Positions 61,368 through 64,000 of a stretch of DNA of 64,000 bases are shown piece after piece; positions within the stretch are counted from its first letter, which is position 1; each line of letters starts with the position of its first letter. The stretch spans positions 3,274,501-3,338,500 of the forward strand of contig NZ_CP110128.1 of the NCBI RefSeq assembly GCF_028471945.1, read 5' to 3'. The notes beneath the pieces were generated by a model, which did no database searches, was not told the DNA's origin, and was given only the letters and a program-made list of their open reading frames with translations. The stretch is from Pseudomonas sp. WJP1 (GTDB lineage Bacteria; Pseudomonadota; Gammaproteobacteria; Pseudomonadales; Pseudomonadaceae). A program made the translations under genes and the position numbers.

Positions 61368-64000
61368 TTCACCTCCAGGGTGCTCAAGCCGTTGCCTTGG
61401 CGGCGGACCTGGATCTGCACCGGAATCCGCTCATGCATTTCCTGCACATGGGAGATCACCGCGACCTTGCGCCCTTGGGCCTGCAAGCCGTCGAGGGCGT
61501 CCATGGCCAATTGCAGGGACTCTGGATCGAGGCTGCCGAAACCTTCGTCGATGAACAGCGATTCGATTTTCAGCGTGCTCGAGGCCATCGATGCCAGGCC
61601 CAGCGCCAGGGCCAGCGACACCAGGAAGGTCTCGCCGCCGGACAACGAATGCACCGAGCGCAGTTCGTCGCCCATCTCGGTGTCCATCACCAGCAAGCCC
61701 AGCATGCTGCCGCCGCGCTTGAGGCGGTAGCGTCGCACCAGTTGGCGCAATTGCACGTTGGCATGGTGCACCAGCAGGTCGAGGTTGTAGGCCTGGGCGA
61801 TCTTGCGGAAGGTGTCGCCCGTGGCCGAGCCGATCAGCGCGTTCAAGCGAGCCCAGCGCTGGTACTCGGTGTACGCGTCGGCGATCTGTTGCGCCAGGGC
61901 CTGATTGGCGTTCTGCCGGCGCTGATCCTCAGCCTGTTCGGCCCGCAGCTCGGCGCAGCGTTGCTCGCTGACAGTGAACTGGCTTTGCAGCTCGCTGAGC
62001 GCGCTGGCGAGCTGCTCGTCATCCAGGTTGCCGTTGTGTTGCGCCTTGTGATCGAGCAATCGCTTGTCGCGCTCCTGTACCAGGACACTGGCTTGTTCGA
62101 TGGCTTTTTCGCTGTGTTGCAGGCGTTGGCGCAGTTCGCTCACATGGGCGTCGTCGACCCGCAGCAGGTCTTCAAGGCCACCGTCATCCAGCTCCGGGTG
62201 ACGGGCGCGCCATTCGGCGATTTTCCCGACGAGTTCGCGGTGTTCACTTTCCAGCGTGTGCAAACGCTCTTGCTGCGCCTTGAGTTCGGCGGCGATGCGC
62301 ACCAGTTGCGTCAGCACATTTTGCAGTTCCGTGGCGGTGGTGGCTTCGGCGTGGCGCGCCTGTTCCACATCCCGCTCAAGCTGCTGCTGCCACTGCTCGG
62401 CGCTGCCGTGCGAGCCGAGCAATTGCCCGAGCGCGTGCTGGCTCGCCTGTTGTTGGCTGGCCAGCGCTGTGAACTGCTGCTCGGCGGTTTGCAATTGCTG
62501 TACACGGGTCTGCTGGCGATCCTGTTCCTTCTCGAGGTTTTGCTGACGCTGTTGCTGCTCAGCGAGCTCTTCCTTCTGCTGATCGAGTTGCCCCAGGCGC
62601 TCGGCGATCTGCCGGTCAAGCAACATGAAGGTTGCTGCGGGCTCGGTACGAAGCGCTTCCAGGGTATCGGCTGGCAGCAGGCTGGCGAAGGCGCTGAGTT
62701 CTTCGTCCAGGCGCTGACGGTCATTGCCCAGTTCACGCTGCTGATTGTCCAGATGCTGGGCCGCGCTCTGATGTGCGGTCTCGGCATGGCGCAATTGCTG
62801 GGTCAGGCGTGCCGCGTCCTGTTGCAGGGTGAGCAGCGCGGTTTGCCGTTGTTCGTCCTGGGTGATGCTTTGATTCAGCTGACTGTTTTGCTGGCTGAGC
62901 CAGGCGCTGCGTTTGTCGGCGTCCTGATTAAGCAGCGTGGTGGCCAGCGGATGCGCTTGAAGGCTTGGCGCCAGGGATTGCTGCGCAGTTGCCAGTTGCT
63001 CCTGCTGTTGAAGAAGTTCCTTTTGCTGGGCGATCAGGCCGCCCACTTCCGCACGCAGTTCGCCCAGCTTTTCCTTGAGCTCATCGACGTTTTTTTGTGC
63101 GCTTGCCTGTTCGCTTTCATCAAAGCGACCCAGGCTTTGCAACAGGGCTTCGGGCTGATGATAAGGATGCTCATGGCTCCCGCAGACCGGGCACGGGTGG
63201 TCATCGAGCAACTGCGCGCGCAGTTCCTCGACGCTGGCGCTGCGGGCCAGGCGCTGGCGCTCCAGCAGTTCGCGGGTGACAGTCAGGGTCTGCTCGGCGA
63301 CGGCAAGTTCAGCCTTGGCCTTTACCCCGTCCTGGGTCAGGCGCTCGCGCTCTTGTTGCGCAGCGACCTGGCGTTGTTGCAACTCGGCGCCGCGCCGGTC
63401 CAGGTCCAGTTGGCTGTCCCACAGCCGGGTCAAGTCTTCGATGGCACGCAGTTGCTTGCGGTTGTCCTGCAACAGGCTACCGAGGATGCCGATCTGCTCG
63501 GCGACGGCATCCGGCTCGGCGCCGGCCTCCTTGAACAGCACCTCCAGTTGCTGCTTCTGCGCAGTGAAGGCTTGCGCGGTGCGCACGGCGTTCTGTTCGA
63601 GGTTCGCCAGTTCCGCCTGGCCCTTGTTCAGGCGATTGCCGATCAACATCAGCTGTTGCAGGCGATCACGGTAGGCATTCCAGGCATCGCTCAACGGCGC
63701 CAGATCAGCGCTTTGTGCAAGCTCGGCCGCCATGCGTTGCAAGTGTTCGGCAGCCCGGGCCTGTTGCTCGTGCAAGGTTTTAATCGCGCTCTGGCCCTGG
63801 GTGCAGGCCTGTTCGGCGGCCTGCCGGGCTTCGGCGCTGAGGGCGGCGTCCTTGGCCAGGCGGGCAAGGGTGCTTTGCTCCTCAAAAGCCTGGCGCAACA
63901 GCGGCGCACAGTCGGTTTGCCGTTGCTGTGCTTCGCCCAGGGCGATTCGGGTTGCGCCCAGTTGCTGTTCCAGCAGTGCCTGACGCTCGCTGAGTTCGCC
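61364..64000 (-). CDS. sbcC: Exonuclease subunit SbcC, 5' end outside the window
   Basis: 3' part of the Rad50-like ATPase of the SbcCD nuclease, which opens DNA hairpins and ends. About 878 codons are visible; the frame remains open to base 64000. The zinc hook is DDHPCPVCGSHEHPYH, flanked by long Gln/Glu-rich coiled coils. At the C-terminus are the ABC signature SLSGGETFLVSLALALGLAS and Walker B ESLFIDEGFGSLDPESL. The 5' end, with Walker A, lies beyond the right edge. It overlaps the GST gene by four bases (ATGA). Confidence 0.95.
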   Translation of the reverse strand, partial: GELSERQALLEQQLGATRIALGEAQQRQTDCAPLLRQAFEEQSTLARLAKDAALSAEARQAAEQACTQGQSAIKTLHEQQARAAEHLQRMAAELAQSADLAPLSDAWNAYRDRLQQLMLIGNRLNKGQAELANLEQNAVRTAQAFTAQKQQLEVLFKEAGAEPDAVAEQIGILGSLLQDNRKQLRAIEDLTRLWDSQLDLDRRGAELQQRQVAAQQERERLTQDGVKAKAELAVAEQTLTVTRELLERQRLARSASVEELRAQLLDDHPCPVCGSHEHPYHQPEALLQSLGRFDESEQASAQKNVDELKEKLGELRAEVGGLIAQQKELLQQQEQLATAQQSLAPSLQAHPLATTLLNQDADKRSAWLSQQNSQLNQSITQDEQRQTALLTLQQDAARLTQQLRHAETAHQSAAQHLDNQQRELGNDRQRLDEELSAFASLLPADTLEALRTEPAATFMLLDRQIAERLGQLDQQKEELAEQQQRQQNLEKEQDRQQTRVQQLQTAEQQFTALASQQQASQHALGQLLGSHGSAEQWQQQLERDVEQARHAEATTATELQNVLTQLVRIAAELKAQQERLHTLESEHRELVGKIAEWRARHPELDDGGLEDLLRVDDAHVSELRQRLQHSEKAIEQASVLVQERDKRLLDHKAQHNGNLDDEQLASALSELQSQFTVSEQRCAELRAEQAEDQRRQNANQALAQQIADAYTEYQRWARLNALIGSATGDTFRKIAQAYNLDLLVHHANVQLRQLVRRYRLKRGGSMLGLLVMDTEMGDELRSVHSLSGGETFLVSLALALGLASMASSTLKIESLFIDEGFGSLDPESLQLAMDALDGLQAQGRKVAVISHVQEMHERIPVQIQVRRQGNGLSTLEVK

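Overview
The window looks like a Pseudomonas chromosome of the fluorescens type. Coding DNA is GC-rich. Intergenic gaps carry the REP hairpins typical of this genus (GGAGCGGGCTTGCCCGCG, GGAGCGAGCCTGCTCGCG and AGGCTTGCCGGCGAA forms). From memory, two gene runs follow P. aeruginosa PAO1 order: fabI - npp transporter - mltD - gloB - methyltransferase - rnhA - dnaQ - ldcA (PA1806-PA1818 area) and DUF1853 - nadK - phosphatase - rhomboid - yeaC - DUF2797 - pepN (PA3089-PA3083 area). No rRNA, tRNA or CRISPR array was seen.

Layout. 0-6.1 kb: small transporters with their regulators (DMT/MocR, LysE/AraC), a VOC protein and a ppyR-nnrS pair. 6.1-7.1 kb: a large palindromic non-coding repeat. 7.1-12.5 kb: an isoquinoline-oxidoreductase-type molybdenum hydroxylase operon with a di-haem cytochrome, a GGDEF-like protein without its signature, a VOC protein and a LysR regulator. 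12.5-18.5 kb: an accessory island between LysR and the 3' end of fabI, holding an unknown 221-aa protein, a ~1218-aa protein ending in a SET methyltransferase domain, and a short Rhs/TccC-like protein with a variable C-terminus. 18.5-34 kb: the conserved fabI/npp/mltD/gloB/rnhA/dnaQ/ldcA block. 34-46 kb: regulators, a flavin reductase, DUF2855, then the nadK-to-pepN block. 46.2-47.0 kb: a second copy of the palindromic repeat. 47.2-50.7 kb: a beta-propeller/RND pair. 50.9-59.4 kb: a non-phosphorylating sugar-acid pathway (GntR regulator, aldonate dehydratase, MFS importer, AraD1-type dehydratase, 2-oxoglutarate semialdehyde dehydrogenase, exported lactonase). 59.5-60.7 kb: four tiny exported or membrane peptides. 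60.8-64 kb: a GST and the 3' part of sbcC.

The most interesting part is the island at 12.5-18.5 kb. The SET-domain protein carries a textbook bipartite nuclear localisation motif (KRPAEESAPGSSKRPR) just before the SET domain, so it may be a nucleus-targeted effector that methylates host proteins. The next gene is a Rhs-core protein whose tail has an ADP-ribosyltransferase/PARP-like pattern, as in TccC toxins. No obvious immunity gene is present, which fits eukaryotic targets. Direct repeats of the fabI 3' end flank the modules: a 26-bp perfect copy at the left edge, a diverged copy between the two toxin genes, and the true fabI end on the right. This suggests that the end of fabI is a recurrent insertion or recombination site for toxin cassettes.
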